64,000 nucleotides of DNA, taken from positions 1,116,001 to 1,180,000 of the forward strand of contig NZ_LBHB01000001.1 in the NCBI RefSeq assembly GCF_001010945.1, in the 5' to 3' direction. Positions 1 through 11,076 of the stretch are shown one piece after another (position 1 is the stretch's first letter; every line of letters begins with the position of its first letter). The translations under genes and the position numbers were made by a program. This DNA is from Aurantiacibacter luteus (lineage in GTDB: Bacteria > Pseudomonadota > Alphaproteobacteria > Sphingomonadales > Sphingomonadaceae). A model generated the notes under the pieces. It was not told the DNA's origin. It did not search any database and saw nothing but the letters and a program-made list of their open reading frames with translations.

Positions 1-1089
1 AAGAGCCCCGAGCTGTTCCTCGCCGCCAGCCTTCTCGTGGTGATTGGGGCGAGCCTCGCCACCGCGCTCGTCGGCCTGTCGCCAATCGTCGGCGCGCTGG
101 TGGCGGGCCTGCTGATCGCAGAGACCGAGTACCACTCCGAGGTCGAGGGCATCATCGAGCCGTTCAAGGGCCTCGCGCTAGGCGTGTTCCTGATGACCGT
201 GGGCATGAGCATCGACCTTGCGGTGGTCTGGGCGCAGCTGCCGGCAATCGTGCTGGCCGTGGTCGCCGTGCTGTCGCTCAAGGCCGTGGTGACGGGCGTC
301 CTGCTGCGCCTGATGGGCGCGCGCCGGGCCACCGCTACCGAGACCGGCATCCTGATGGCGAGCCCTTCGGAGACGACGCTCATCATCCTCGCCGCGGCCG
401 GTTCGGCGCTGCTGATCGACCGCGAGACGGCGCAGTTCTGGCAGATCGTCACCGCCGTCGGCCTCACCGTCACGCCGCTGCTGGCCGCGCTCGGCAAGCT
501 GGTGGCCAGGCAGGTGGAGCCCGCCCCCGTGCTCGATCCGGTGGACGTGGCTGAGGATGAGCCGCGCGCCATCATCGTGGGCCTGGGCCGCGTGGGCCGG
601 CTGGTGGCGCAGATGCTGCGCGTCCACGGCAAGCCCTATGTCGCCATCGATTTCGACCCCGACATCGTGGAGCGGGCCCGGCGCGAGGGCTATAACGCGA
701 TCTACGGCAACGCCATGCGCGACGATGCGCTGGGCGGGCTCGGCATCGAGCAGGCGCCCGCGGTGATCCTGACGATGGACGAGCACGTGCTGGCCGGCCG
801 GCTGACCCGCAAGCTGCGCGCCCTTCGGCCCGACCTGCCGATCATCGCCCGCGCGCGCGACAGCGGCCACGCGGCCGAGCTCTACCGCAGCGGTGCAACC
901 ACCGCCGTGCCCGAAACGCTCGAAAGCTCGCTGCAACTGAGCGAGGCCGCGCTGGTCGACCTCGGCGTGGCGATGGGGCCGGTCATCGCCTCGATCCACG
1001 AAAAGCGCGACGAGTTCCGCGCCGAGATCCGCGAGGGCGGCGCCATCGCGCACACGCCCAAACTTCGCACGGGGCGCGTCGAAGGCTGA
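1..1089 (+). CDS. Monovalent cation:proton antiporter, KefB/KefC-like (5' truncated)
   Basis: This is the C-terminal 362 residues of an inner-membrane cation/proton antiporter; the reading frame is open to the window edge, so the start lies outside. The first ~165 residues are the last transmembrane helices of a Na+/H+ exchanger (CPA2) domain, with Gly/Ala/Leu-rich segments. A TrkA-N/RCK nucleotide-binding domain follows from about residue 188, with the Rossmann motif GLGRVGR and a later acidic residue in AIDFDPD. The family exports K+ in exchange for H+, usually gated by ligand binding to the RCK domain. The exact ion and gating ligand cannot be read here. Confidence 0.88.
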   Translation, partial: KSPELFLAASLLVVIGASLATALVGLSPIVGALVAGLLIAETEYHSEVEGIIEPFKGLALGVFLMTVGMSIDLAVVWAQLPAIVLAVVAVLSLKAVVTGVLLRLMGARRATATETGILMASPSETTLIILAAAGSALLIDRETAQFWQIVTAVGLTVTPLLAALGKLVARQVEPAPVLDPVDVAEDEPRAIIVGLGRVGRLVAQMLRVHGKPYVAIDFDPDIVERARREGYNAIYGNAMRDDALGGLGIEQAPAVILTMDEHVLAGRLTRKLRALRPDLPIIARARDSGHAAELYRSGATTAVPETLESSLQLSEAALVDLGVAMGPVIASIHEKRDEFRAEIREGGAIAHTPKLRTGRVEG

Positions 1090-1142
1090 CTTTCTCGGAC
1101 CGTCCGGGCGACTGGGGCGTTGGTGGGGAAAGGAGACTTTCG

Positions 1143-1310
1143 ATGAGCCACACCGACGATCCCACCAAGCCGACGCCGAATGCCGAGAAGTTCGCGCCCA
1201 AGAACGTCGCGGGCGACGATGCTCACGGTCGTCCGGATCGCGACATGAAGAACGTGCCGCGCGGCAGCGAACCCGACCGCCGCGGCGCGTCCGGAAACCG
1301 GGTCGGCTAG
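1143..1310 (+). CDS. Small hydrophilic protein of unknown function (55 aa)
   Basis: A 55-codon ORF opens at ATG 1143 with an excellent Shine-Dalgarno AGGAG at 1131-1135, seven bases upstream. The product is very hydrophilic and Pro/Asp/Arg-rich, with no membrane segment or signal peptide (it begins [17 protein letters not shown] and ends GASGNRVG). It resembles small disordered proteins, but I do not recognise the family. The antiporter gene ends 53 bases upstream, so they could be co-transcribed. Its stop shares the bases CTAG (1307-1310) with the stop of the convergent alaS gene. The RBS and the clean fit against both neighbours are the main support. Confidence 0.6.
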   Translation: MSHTDDPTKPTPNAEKFAPKNVAGDDAHGRPDRDMKNVPRGSEPDRRGASGNRVG

Positions 1311-3973
1311 ACGCTGACCCGGGCGAGGGCATCGCGCACGGCGGCGATGGCCGCGGCGGCCTTGTCCCCGTCGGGTCCGCCGCCTTGCGCCATGTCGGGC
1401 CGACCGCCGCCGCCCTTGCCGCCGACGGCCTCGACCCCGGCGCGCACGAGATCGACCGCACTGACCTGACCGGCGAGATCGTCCGTCACGCCGACAGCAA
1501 CCGCCGCCTTGCCCTCATTCACCGCGACGATTGCCGCGACACCGCTGCAAAGCCTCGTCTTGGCACCGTCGAGCAGTCCGCGCAGTTCGCGCGGGTCCAT
1601 CCCTTCAAGCACCTGGCCGGAAAAGGCGATGCCGCCGACGTCTTCGTCCGCCTGCGCCTCGCCCGAGCCACCACCGCCCAGCGCCAGCGCCTTTTTCGCC
1701 TCGGCCAGTTCGCGCTCCAGACGCTTGCGCTCGTCAACCAGCGCGGCGACACGCTCCTCGACTTCCTCGGGTGCGGTGCGCAACGTGGCGGCGACCGACT
1801 TGAGCGCCTCCTCGCGGCCCACGACCCACTGGCGCGCAGCCTCGCCCGTCAGCGCCTCGATACGCCGCACGCCGGAAGACACCGCGCTTTCCGCGACGAT
1901 GCGAAACAGGCCGATGTCGCCGGTAGCGCGCACGTGGGTGCCGCCGCACAGCTCGACCGAATAGTTGCGTCCTGAACCGCCGTGATCCGGGCTGCCGATG
2001 GAGAGGACGCGCACTTCCTCGCCGTATTTCTCGCCGAACAGCGCCAGCGCACCTGCCTCGACGGCCTCGTCCGGGCTCATCAGGCGGGTGACGGTCTCGG
2101 CATTGGCGCGGATCTCGCCGTTCACCTCGGCCTCGATCGCGGCGATCTCGGACGGGAGCAGCGGCTTGGGGTGAGAGAAGTCGAAGCGGAAGCGATCCTC
2201 CGCCACCAGCGAGCCCTTCTGCGTCACGTGCTCGCCCAGGTGATGGCGCAGCGCCGCGTGGAGCAGGTGCGTGGCGGAATGATTGGCGCGCACGCGGTCG
2301 CGTCGCTCGGCGTCGATGGCCATGTGCACGGTATCGCCAACCGCGACCTTGCCCGCCTCGATGCGGCCGTGGTGTGCGTGCAGGCGCCCGAGCGGCTTGG
2401 CGGTATCGCTGACGGCAATATGCAGGCGATTGTCGCCGGTGATGGTGCCGGTGTCGCCCATCTGGCCGCCGCTTTCGCCATAGAACGGGGTCTGGTTGGT
2501 GAGCACGGTCACCTCCTGCCCGGCGTCGGCGGACTGCACCTCCTTGCCATCAACGACCAGCGCGACCACCCTGCCTTCGCCCTCGGTGGCGCTGTAGCCG
2601 GTGAACTCGCTCGCGCCCTCGCGCTCCGCGATGTCGAACCACACCTCGCTGTCGGCGGCCGCGCCGGAACCCTTCCAGGCCGCGCGCGCCGCCGCCTTCT
2701 GCTGCGCCATGGCGGCATCAAAACCCTCGCGCTCCACCGCAATACCGCGGCTGCGAAGCGCATCCTCGGTAAGGTCATAAGGGAAGCCGTAGGTATCGTA
2801 GAGCCGGAAAGCGGTTTCGCCGGGCAGGCTGTCGCCCTCGGTGAGGTCGGCGCTTTCGTCGTCGAGCAGGCGCAGGCCCTTCTCCAGCGTCTGGCGAAAA
2901 CGCGTCTCCTCGCGCTCCAGCACCTCGGTGATGAGCGCCTGCGCGCGGCCGAGTTCTGGATAGGCCTGCCCCATCTCGCCCACCAGCGCGGGGACCATGC
3001 GGTGCATGAGCGGCTTGTCCGCGCCCAGCAGGTGCGCGTGGCGCATGGCGCGGCGCATGATGCGGCGAAGCACATAGCCGCGGCCTTCGTTCGACGGCAG
3101 CACGCCATCGGCGATGAGGAAGCTGGTCGAGCGCAGGTGATCGGCGATCACGCGGTGGCTGGCGATGGTCTCGTCCGTCGCTTTCGCCTTCACGAGCTCC
3201 TCGCTCGCCGCGATGAAGGTGCGGAAGGTGTCGGTCTCGAACACGTTGTGAACGCCCTGCATCACGGTGGCGATGCGTTCCAAGCCCATGCCGGTGTCGA
3301 TACTGGGGCGCGGCAGGTTTCCCACGATCGCGTCGTTCTCCTGCACGTGCTGCATGAAGACGAGATTCCAGATCTCGACGAAGCGGTCGCCGTCCTCGTC
3401 GGGCGAGCCGGGAGGGCCGCCGGCCACGCTGTCACCGTGGTCCCAGAAGATTTCCGAGCACGGGCCGCACGGACCGTCAGCGCCCATCGCCCAGAAGTTG
3501 TCCTTGGTGGGGATACGGATGATGCGGCTTTCGGGCAGGCCGGCGATCTTGCGCCAGAGGTCAAAGGCCTCGTCGTCGGTATGGTAGACGGTGGCGGTCA
3601 GCCGGTTCGGATCGAGGCCGAGATCCTTCGTAACGAGGGTCCACGCGAGTTCGATCGCGCGTTCCTTGAAATAGTCGCCGAAGCTGAAGTTGCCCAGCAT
3701 CTCGAAGAAGGTGAGGTGCCGCGCGGTGTAGCCGACGTTGTCGAGATCGTTGTGCTTTCCGCCTGCGCGCACGCATTTCTGACTGCTGGCAGCGCGCGGC
3801 GCGGGCGGGGTCTCGACGCCGGTGAAGACGTTCTTGAACGGCACCATGCCGGCATTGACGAACATGAGCGTCGGGTCGTTGTACGGCACCAACGGCGCGG
3901 ACGGCGCCACGAGGTGATCCTCGGACGCGAAGTAATCGAGGAAGGTCCGGCGGATGTCGTTGGTCGAGTGCAT
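1307..3973 (-). CDS. alaS: Alanine--tRNA ligase
   Basis: AlaS charges tRNA-Ala with alanine in the cytoplasm. At 888 residues it has the usual full length. The N-terminal class II catalytic core carries the characteristic stretch around [12 protein letters not shown]. The editing domain has its zinc ligands: HSATH near residue 564 and CGGTH near residue 676. The C-terminal DHHA1/C-Ala region ends with the glycine-rich [13 protein letters not shown] near residue 858. The start [15 protein letters not shown] matches the family N-terminus. It lies downstream of recA on the same strand, an order common in alphaproteobacteria, with a methyltransferase gene between them. Confidence 0.97.
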   Translation of the reverse strand: MHSTNDIRRTFLDYFASEDHLVAPSAPLVPYNDPTLMFVNAGMVPFKNVFTGVETPPAPRAASSQKCVRAGGKHNDLDNVGYTARHLTFFEMLGNFSFGDYFKERAIELAWTLVTKDLGLDPNRLTATVYHTDDEAFDLWRKIAGLPESRIIRIPTKDNFWAMGADGPCGPCSEIFWDHGDSVAGGPPGSPDEDGDRFVEIWNLVFMQHVQENDAIVGNLPRPSIDTGMGLERIATVMQGVHNVFETDTFRTFIAASEELVKAKATDETIASHRVIADHLRSTSFLIADGVLPSNEGRGYVLRRIMRRAMRHAHLLGADKPLMHRMVPALVGEMGQAYPELGRAQALITEVLEREETRFRQTLEKGLRLLDDESADLTEGDSLPGETAFRLYDTYGFPYDLTEDALRSRGIAVEREGFDAAMAQQKAAARAAWKGSGAAADSEVWFDIAEREGASEFTGYSATEGEGRVVALVVDGKEVQSADAGQEVTVLTNQTPFYGESGGQMGDTGTITGDNRLHIAVSDTAKPLGRLHAHHGRIEAGKVAVGDTVHMAIDAERRDRVRANHSATHLLHAALRHHLGEHVTQKGSLVAEDRFRFDFSHPKPLLPSEIAAIEAEVNGEIRANAETVTRLMSPDEAVEAGALALFGEKYGEEVRVLSIGSPDHGGSGRNYSVELCGGTHVRATGDIGLFRIVAESAVSSGVRRIEALTGEAARQWVVGREEALKSVAATLRTAPEEVEERVAALVDERKRLERELAEAKKALALGGGGSGEAQADEDVGGIAFSGQVLEGMDPRELRGLLDGAKTRLCSGVAAIVAVNEGKAAVAVGVTDDLAGQVSAVDLVRAGVEAVGGKGGGGRPDMAQGGGPDGDKAAAAIAAVRDALARVSV

Positions 3974-4050
3974 GGCGGCGAATTAGGCGCTGGCGCGCGT
4001 GGGGACAAGTGGGCTGTGCGCCCCCACCCCGGCGGGCGCGCCGCCGATCG

Positions 4051-4875
4051 TCAGGCGCGCTGCGCGGTAACGATCCATACCGAAGCGGGAAAGGCGACGA
4101 TCCCGTCAGACAGACGTCGCTCCGCCGTGTCGCGGATGCGGCCGAGGAATCGTTCGCGCGCGGCCACGTCCATCTCGGCAGCGGCGCTGGCCGCCGGCCC
4201 GATGCGGCTAAAGTAGCTGACGGCATCGGCGAGCGGATCCGCGCCGGCACCCACGACCATTGCCACGTTGAGCGGCTCCATCGACACTCCCCTCCAGCCG
4301 CCGGCGGCCAGCAGTCCGGCGACGTATTCGGGATCGGCAAAGGCGAACGGACCGGGCGCGCGAGGATCGGCGGTTGCAGGAGGCTCGGGCAGGAGCCGGA
4401 CGATCTCGGTGAAGAAGGGATTGTCCTGTCGATCGCGGAAGCAGGAGAACAAGAGGCCCGCCCCCTCCACCGCCTGCTCGGCGAGATGGCCGAAGGCACT
4501 GGCGGGGTCGTCGAAGAACATCACCCCGTGGCGCGAAACGTAGAGGTCGGGGCGCTCGCCGGCAGGTGCCTGCCAGGTCGCGGCATCGGCCAAATCGAAG
4601 CGGAGGTTGGCGTGGTTCGTGCCGCGCGAACGGGCCGTGGCGACGAGATCCGGAGAGACGTCGATGCCGGTGACCGAGCACTCGGGTTGTCCGCGCGCGA
4701 TGGCGAGCGAAAGTTCGCCCGCACCGCAGCCGATGTCGACCACGCGGCTCGCTCCTGCGGCGCGGACGCGGCCGAGCAAGGCCTCGGTCACCTGCGCGAA
4801 GGAGCGATCGGTACGCGGCCATTCCTGCGACCAGGTTCCTCCCACCCGGCCCTGCCACTCGCTCTTGCCCGTCAT
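4051..4875 (-). CDS. SAM-dependent class I methyltransferase
   Basis: A 274-residue cytosolic protein with a Rossmann-type SAM-binding core. Motif I reads VVDIGCGAGELSLAIA near residue 45, followed by an acidic residue in VTGIDVSPDL and a motif IV-like segment RPDLYVSRHGVMFFDD. This matches the broad Methyltransf_25/UbiE-like group. The substrate cannot be inferred. It lies between recA and alaS on the same strand, 77 bases from alaS and 69 bases past the putative recA terminator. The ATG at 4875 gives a start directly before a Trp-rich segment typical of the group. Confidence 0.85.
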   Translation of the reverse strand: MTGKSEWQGRVGGTWSQEWPRTDRSFAQVTEALLGRVRAAGASRVVDIGCGAGELSLAIARGQPECSVTGIDVSPDLVATARSRGTNHANLRFDLADAATWQAPAGERPDLYVSRHGVMFFDDPASAFGHLAEQAVEGAGLLFSCFRDRQDNPFFTEIVRLLPEPPATADPRAPGPFAFADPEYVAGLLAAGGWRGVSMEPLNVAMVVGAGADPLADAVSYFSRIGPAASAAAEMDVAARERFLGRIRDTAERRLSDGIVAFPASVWIVTAQRA

Positions 4876-4944
4876 GAAGTCCCCCTAGTTTCGCGGCACT
4901 CCTATATCGAACGCGCGGCGCAGGACAACGAGCAGATGCGAAGA

Positions 4945-4980
4945 AGCCGGCGGTGGCGGGCTGACCCGCCGTCGCCGGCT
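4945..4980 (-). terminator. Hairpin terminator downstream of recA
   Basis: A 16-bp near-perfect inverted repeat (AGCCGGCG...CGCCGGCT, with only G-T wobbles inside and a CTGA loop) lies about 70 bases past the recA stop. Read on the minus strand it is followed by a weak T-rich tract (TTCTTCGC). The strong stem and its position fit an intrinsic terminator, but the short T-run means efficiency is uncertain. It may also shield recA from plus-strand readthrough. Confidence 0.55.
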
Positions 4981-5050
4981 CCGGTTTCGCAAGGTGTGGC
5001 AGGGTTTGCCGGTTCCAGGTGGGGAGCCGGCAGCTACACCTTCTTGAGGA

Positions 5051-6118
<1,068 letters not shown>

Positions 6119-6214
6119 GACACCGTCTCCGCCTGTTCGCTAGGCCGCGCCGGGGGTTTTCACCCGGCCTGCCCTGCCTCGATGGAAGGATCATGTACCC
6201 ACTTTGTTCCATGA

Positions 6215-6229
6215 GAACAAGAGTGGAAC
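6215..6229 (-). promoter_or_regulatory. LexA (SOS) box of recA
   Basis: Read towards recA the sequence is GTTCCACTCTTGTTC, an exact match to the alphaproteobacterial LexA operator GTTC-N7-GTTC. It lies in the cckA-recA intergenic gap, about 97 bases before the recA start codon, where an operator is expected. Confidence 0.88.
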
Positions 6230-6251
6230 GAAAATAATTTCCAACAGGGGA

Positions 6252-8720
6252 TCAGTCCGCCCGCGCCGCCGCCTTGCGCAGCACGCCGCTCACCTTTTCG
6301 CCGATCTGCTTCACGCTGAACGGCTTGGCGATGAAATGCATCTGGTCGATGTCGATATCGGCGCGCAGCTGTTCCTCGGCATAGCCGGACATGAACAGGA
6401 CCGGGATGTTGCCGCGCACCTTGCGGATTTCCTTGGCCATCGCCGGGCCGTCCATGCTGGGCATGACGACGTCGGTGACGACGAGATCGAACTTGTCGGG
6501 CTCGCCGCGGAACAGCTCCAGCCCCTCGTCCCCGTCCGAGGCCGAGACGATGGCATAGCCTTCGCGTTCCAGCGCGCGCGTGGCGACGGCGCGGACCATG
6601 TCCTCGTCCTCGACCAGCAGGATGCAGCCGCCGCCCGACCATTCGCGCGCCTGCACCTCCTCGGCCTTGCCGCGCGCCAGTTCCTCCTCGCTCGCATGGT
6701 GGACGGGGAGGTAGATAGTGAAGCGCGCGCCCTTCACGGTGCCGTCCGGCCCCTTGGCGTTGCCGGCGAAGATGAAGCCGCCCGACTGCTTGACGATGCC
6801 GTAGACGGTCGAGAGGCCCAGCCCCGTGCCCTTGCCCTGCTCCTTGGTGGTGAAGAAGGGTTCGAACAGCTTGCCGATGATGTCCTGCGGAATGCCGCCG
6901 CCGGTGTCCTCGGCGACGAGAACGGTGTAATCGCCCGCCGGGATGATCTCCGATCCCATGCGGCGGATATCCTTCGCCTCGACCCGCCGCGTGGCGAAGG
7001 CGAGTGTGCCGGTCGCGCTTTCTCCGCCCTTGCTCTGAATGGCATCGCGCGCGTTGACGGCAAGGTTGACGATGACCTGCTCGAGCTGGCGCGGGTCGGC
7101 GCGCACGTGGCCGAGATCGCGGTCGTGGCGCACCTTCAGCGTGATCTTCGCACCCAGCAGCCGCTTCAGCAGCTGGCTTACTTCGGAGATGATATCGGGC
7201 AGCTGGATGACCTCGGGCTGCAAGGTCTGCTGGCGGCTGAAGGCGAGAAGCTGGCGCGTCAGGCTGGCGGCGCGGTTGGAATTGGCCTTGATCTGCTGAA
7301 TGTCGTCGTAGTCGCTGTCGCCCGGCGTGTGGCGCAGCAGCATGAGGTCGCAATAACCGATGATGGCGGTCAGCACGTTGTTGAAATCGTGCGCCACGCC
7401 GCCCGCCAGCTGGCCCACCGCCTGCATCTTGGTCGCCTGCGCCACCTGCCGCTTCAGGCGCACTTCCTCGGTGGTATCGGCGAGGCTGAGAAGCACCGCC
7501 GCCTCGCCCAGCCCGCGCACCCCGGCCATGCCCATGCTGACCGGCTCGTCCGGCTCCGAGCGCATACGCACGGCAATGTCGCCGCTGGAGGCGGGTCCCT
7601 GCGCATAGCGGCGCACCGCGTCGGAGAGCGCGGTCTTATCGCGCGGCACGACGAGATCGCTGGGATAGGGCGGCAGCTGGCCCTTTGCCACGCCCGCCGC
7701 GCGCTGGAAAGCGGGGTTGGCGAACAGAAACTTCCCTTCGCGGTCGGTCGTGGCGAGGCCCAGCGGCAATTGCTCGAGCAGGCCCTGTAGCTGCGCCGCC
7801 TGGCCCTTGGCCTCCCCGCCCCAGCCGCCGAGCCCGATCCCGGCATCGATCAGCAGCATCAGCGAGGGGCTTTCCGCCATCGCCTTGCCGGGGATCCGCT
7901 CGCGCGCGGCCTCGTCCGGGTCGACGAGCGGCACCTGCACCAGCGTTTGGGGCGAGCCCTTCTTGCCCTCCCGCGCGAAGAAGATGCGCTCCCGGTCGTC
8001 GGAGCGCAGTAGTTGCACGAACTCCTGCCCGGCCATGCTGGCGTTCTCGTCCCCCAGCGCGCGGCGGGCGAGCGAGGCGTTGGCGGCGCGCACCATGCCT
8101 CCGGGCGTGACCAGCGCGACCGAGATGCCCGCCGCCCCTAGCACCCGCCCGAACAGGCCGGAGATATGCTTGCCGATGGCGGCGACGGGCTCTGCCCGAA
8201 CCACCGGGGCGAAACGCCAGACGAGGTAGTCGTCGGCGCGGCCCGCGCGTTCGGCGGTCGCGGTCCAGCTGCGCTGTTCGTCGGCCACGGTCACGCTTTC
8301 GCCCTTGCCGTCGCGCCAGGCGGCGCGGGCGATGCGCGCCAGCTTCTCGCCGCTGGTGCCGTCGACCGGCAGCACCGGCGGGCCGTAGTCGGAGCCGAAC
8401 CACAGCTCGAACGCGGCATTGGCGCAGACCAGCCGGTTGGCGCGGTCGGTAATGGCGATGGCGAGGTCGGGCTGCTCGATGGCGGCGACAGTGACGGACC
8501 AGTCGGGCGCATCGCCCTCGCTGACCGCGGGCCGTCCAACGGCGGTGCGACCGGCCACGAAGGCAGCGAGTCCAAGCACCACCAGACCGCCGGTAAAGGC
8601 CAGCGTCACCGTGGAGCTGCCGGTGGCGAGCTGGATCATCACCACGCTGGCGAGTACCGCGGCGGCGACGGCCAGTCCGTCGACGAGACCGCGCGATCCC
8701 TGCAGGTCGGAGAGCTTCAT
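6252..8720 (-). CDS. cckA: Hybrid histidine kinase/phosphatase, CckA-like
   Basis: An 822-residue inner-membrane hybrid kinase. Two transmembrane segments near the N-terminus are followed by PAS-like sensor regions and a HisKA domain with the CckA signature GGVAHDFNNVLTAIIGY (phospho-acceptor His near residue 455). A HATPase domain (DTGGGIP, GTGLGLSTV) and a C-terminal receiver with the Asp in TDVVMPSMDG follow. In alphaproteobacteria CckA feeds phosphate through ChpT to CtrA, controlling cell cycle, motility and development. I chose the ATG at 8720 (MKLSDLQG) because its ATGA overlaps the stop of the upstream DUF2062 gene; a longer in-frame extension has no protein-like sequence. Confidence 0.92.
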   Translation of the reverse strand: MKLSDLQGSRGLVDGLAVAAAVLASVVMIQLATGSSTVTLAFTGGLVVLGLAAFVAGRTAVGRPAVSEGDAPDWSVTVAAIEQPDLAIAITDRANRLVCANAAFELWFGSDYGPPVLPVDGTSGEKLARIARAAWRDGKGESVTVADEQRSWTATAERAGRADDYLVWRFAPVVRAEPVAAIGKHISGLFGRVLGAAGISVALVTPGGMVRAANASLARRALGDENASMAGQEFVQLLRSDDRERIFFAREGKKGSPQTLVQVPLVDPDEAARERIPGKAMAESPSLMLLIDAGIGLGGWGGEAKGQAAQLQGLLEQLPLGLATTDREGKFLFANPAFQRAAGVAKGQLPPYPSDLVVPRDKTALSDAVRRYAQGPASSGDIAVRMRSEPDEPVSMGMAGVRGLGEAAVLLSLADTTEEVRLKRQVAQATKMQAVGQLAGGVAHDFNNVLTAIIGYCDLMLLRHTPGDSDYDDIQQIKANSNRAASLTRQLLAFSRQQTLQPEVIQLPDIISEVSQLLKRLLGAKITLKVRHDRDLGHVRADPRQLEQVIVNLAVNARDAIQSKGGESATGTLAFATRRVEAKDIRRMGSEIIPAGDYTVLVAEDTGGGIPQDIIGKLFEPFFTTKEQGKGTGLGLSTVYGIVKQSGGFIFAGNAKGPDGTVKGARFTIYLPVHHASEEELARGKAEEVQAREWSGGGCILLVEDEDMVRAVATRALEREGYAIVSASDGDEGLELFRGEPDKFDLVVTDVVMPSMDGPAMAKEIRKVRGNIPVLFMSGYAEEQLRADIDIDQMHFIAKPFSVKQIGEKVSGVLRKAAARAD

Positions 8721-9283
8721 TCCGGTGCGTGCAGCCTGCGGCGGCGCCACGGTCGCCTGCCCCAGCGATGCGCGACGACGAACCGCCACAGGAAGCTCGA
8801 CAGCAGGTAGCCGATCGCCGCGCCGACGACCGACAGCACCACGAAGCCGAAGGCGGTGACGCCGGCGGTCTGCAGCCACCACCCGAATTCGGCCCACCAG
8901 CCCTGCTCCAGCGCGGTCTTGGCGCTGCCCATCGCGCTTGGGTCGATCTTCAGCGTGAATTGCCCGACCTTGTTGGCAACGAGCAGCCAGAACGGCAGTG
9001 TAAAGGGATTGGTGACGAAGGTGATAAGCGCCGCGACCGGCACGTTCGCCCGCGCCGGCAGGGCGAGAAAGGCGGCGAGGAAGATCTGCCCGACCGGGAT
9101 GATGAACCCCGCAAACACCCCCAGCGCCACGCCGCGCGGCACGCTGCGCCGGGTGAAACGCCAGAGCTCGGAGCGCAGGAAACGGTGGGCGATGGGCGCA
9201 AGGTACTTGTTGCGCGCCATCTCCTCCCGCTCGGGCATCTTCGGCATTTTCCTGCCGAGCCAGTTGATCGCCTTGTTCACCAT
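8717..9283 (-). CDS. DUF2062 membrane protein
   Basis: A 188-residue membrane protein of the DUF2062 family. Recognisable features are the FTRRSVPRGVALGVFAGF and TFVTNPFTLPFW segments, with about three transmembrane helices. The function of the family is not established. The stop overlaps the start of cckA by four bases, so the two are translationally coupled. I prefer the ATG at 9283 (MVNKAINWLG); an in-frame start 36 bases upstream is possible. smpB lies just upstream on the same strand. Confidence 0.82.
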   Translation of the reverse strand: MVNKAINWLGRKMPKMPEREEMARNKYLAPIAHRFLRSELWRFTRRSVPRGVALGVFAGFIIPVGQIFLAAFLALPARANVPVAALITFVTNPFTLPFWLLVANKVGQFTLKIDPSAMGSAKTALEQGWWAEFGWWLQTAGVTAFGFVVLSVVGAAIGYLLSSFLWRFVVAHRWGRRPWRRRRLHAPE

Positions 9284-9379
9284 GGTTTCCGCGCGCGCCC
9301 TGCCAGATTCGGCAGGCAAGTGGTAGGTGGTGTTAGACGAGAAGTTCGCAATCCCCGCTTAACGGCACGACGCAGCTTT

Positions 9380-9862
9380 TCACCCGCGCTCGCGCATTAC
9401 CCGAGCCTTGTCGCGCTGCCAGTCGCGGTCCTTGATGGTGGCGCGCTTGTCGTGGGCCTGCTTGCCCTTGGCCAGCGCCAGTTCCACCTTTGCCCGGCCC
9501 GTGCCGTTGAAATAGACCGTCAGCGGCACCAGCGTCATGCCCTTGCGCTCCACAGCGCCCAGCATCCGGTCGATCTCGCGCGCGTGCAGCAGCAGCTTCC
9601 TCGGCCGCTTGGGCTCATGGTTGAAGCGGTTGGCGTGGCTGAATTCGGGGATGGTGGCGTTGACCAGCCAGACCTGTCCGTCCTTCACCTCGGCATAGCT
9701 TTCCGCGATCGAGCCCTGTCCGCCGCGCAGCCCCTTCACCTCGGTCCCCTGCAAGGCGATGCCCGCCTCGAAGGTATCCTCGATGAAATAGTTGTGCCGC
9801 GCCTTGCGGTTCTCGGCGACGATCTTCTGCTTGTCGAAGGTGGGTGGTTTGGGGCGGGCCAT
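9380..9862 (-). CDS. smpB: SsrA-binding protein SmpB
   Basis: SmpB binds tmRNA and delivers it to stalled ribosomes for trans-translation. The 160-residue product has the family hallmarks: N-terminal [21 protein letters not shown]-like [10 protein letters not shown], the core strand region around [18 protein letters not shown], and the basic C-terminal tail with [12 protein letters not shown]. The ATG at 9862 (MARPKPPTF) gives the standard N-terminus; a longer upstream frame is low-complexity shadow. The gene neighbourhood (dapA, slt nearby) is common in alphaproteobacteria. Confidence 0.96.
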   Translation of the reverse strand: MARPKPPTFDKQKIVAENRKARHNYFIEDTFEAGIALQGTEVKGLRGGQGSIAESYAEVKDGQVWLVNATIPEFSHANRFNHEPKRPRKLLLHAREIDRMLGAVERKGMTLVPLTVYFNGTGRAKVELALAKGKQAHDKRATIKDRDWQRDKARVMRERG

Positions 9863-9942
9863 GGGAGGCGCGATGTAGGCGCGCGCGAGACGGATTGCAA
9901 AGGCCGCTTGCCAGCCCGTCGGCAGCGCCGCACAAGCAGCCC

Positions 9943-11067
9943 ATGGCGGAGGCATTCGAGATCGGCGGCATCGTGGTCGAGCGCGGCACGCGCGAGCGCA
10001 TTGCCCTGCCCGTCAGCCATACGCTGACCGGGCTTTCCGCCAACCTGATGCTGGAGGTGGTGCACGGCGCCGAGCCCGGTCCGACGGTGTTCGTTTCCGC
10101 CGCCATCCACGGCGACGAGATCACCGGCACCGCGATCATCCAGCAGTTGATCCCGCGCATCGATGCCGCGCAGCTTCGCGGCACGATCATCCTTGCCCCG
10201 GCGGTCAACATCTACGGCTTCATCGCGCAGAGCCGCTACCTGCCCGACCGGCGCGACCTCAATCGCAGCTTTCCCGGCAACGCCAACGGCTCTCTCGCCT
10301 CGCAGCTGGCGCATTGCTTCTTCGAGAACGTGATCTGCCGCTCCACTCTCGGCATCGACCTGCATTCGGCGGCGGTGCACCGCTACAACCTGCCGCAGAT
10401 CCGCATCGCGGCGGGGGACGAGAAGCTGATCGAGCTCGCCACCGTGTTCGGTGCGCCGATCGTGATCGAGAGTCCTTTGCGCGAAGGCTCCATGCGGCAG
10501 CTGGCGCACGAGCGCGGCACGCCGATGCTGCTGCTGGAAGCGGGCGAGGCGCTGCGCTTCGACCGTTACAGCGCCGAGGTGGGCACGCGCGGCGTGCTGC
10601 GGGTGCTGGCGCATGTCGGGATGCTGCCGGGCGACGACGCCATGGCGAGCGTGCCCGCGCCCGGCCGATCGAACAGCACCCGCTGGGTCCGTTCCCCGCG
10701 CGGCGGGGTGTCGCATCGTCTGTGCAAGTCCGGCGACCTGGTGAAGCACGGCGACGTGCTGGCGCGCGTGGGCGGACTGTTCGGCGAGGACTGCATGGAC
10801 GTCACCAGCCCCATCGGCGGCATCGTCATCGGCCATGCGACGCTGCCCGTCGTCTACCAGGGCGATGCCATGTTCCACGTCGCCGAGCTCGAGAACCCCG
10901 AACACGCGGGCGAACGCATTGCCTCCCTCGACGCCGCCATCCGCGTCAGCGAGCCGAAGGGTCCGGCCGCGCCGATGATGGACGAGGACGAGGTCGAGGA
11001 CATGGAGGCCGACGGCGAGGCCACCGATGGCGCGGCGGCGCAAAAGGCGGGCCGCGAACCGCTTTAG
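9943..11067 (+). CDS. Succinylglutamate desuccinylase/aspartoacylase family zinc hydrolase
   Basis: A 374-residue M14-related metallohydrolase. Family motifs are present in order: AAIHGDE (zinc ligands His and Glu), [10 protein letters not shown] (substrate-binding Arg/Asn), DLHSA (third zinc ligand), and a C-terminal all-beta domain. A charged acidic tail closes the protein. These enzymes hydrolyse amide bonds of N-acyl amino acids or related compounds; the substrate is not clear. The start [15 protein letters not shown] (ATG 9943) was preferred over upstream in-frame codons, which overlap the divergent smpB gene. Confidence 0.88.
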   Translation: MAEAFEIGGIVVERGTRERIALPVSHTLTGLSANLMLEVVHGAEPGPTVFVSAAIHGDEITGTAIIQQLIPRIDAAQLRGTIILAPAVNIYGFIAQSRYLPDRRDLNRSFPGNANGSLASQLAHCFFENVICRSTLGIDLHSAAVHRYNLPQIRIAAGDEKLIELATVFGAPIVIESPLREGSMRQLAHERGTPMLLLEAGEALRFDRYSAEVGTRGVLRVLAHVGMLPGDDAMASVPAPGRSNSTRWVRSPRGGVSHRLCKSGDLVKHGDVLARVGGLFGEDCMDVTSPIGGIVIGHATLPVVYQGDAMFHVAELENPEHAGERIASLDAAIRVSEPKGPAAPMMDEDEVEDMEADGEATDGAAAQKAGREPL

Positions 11068-11076
11068 GCCGCCGGC

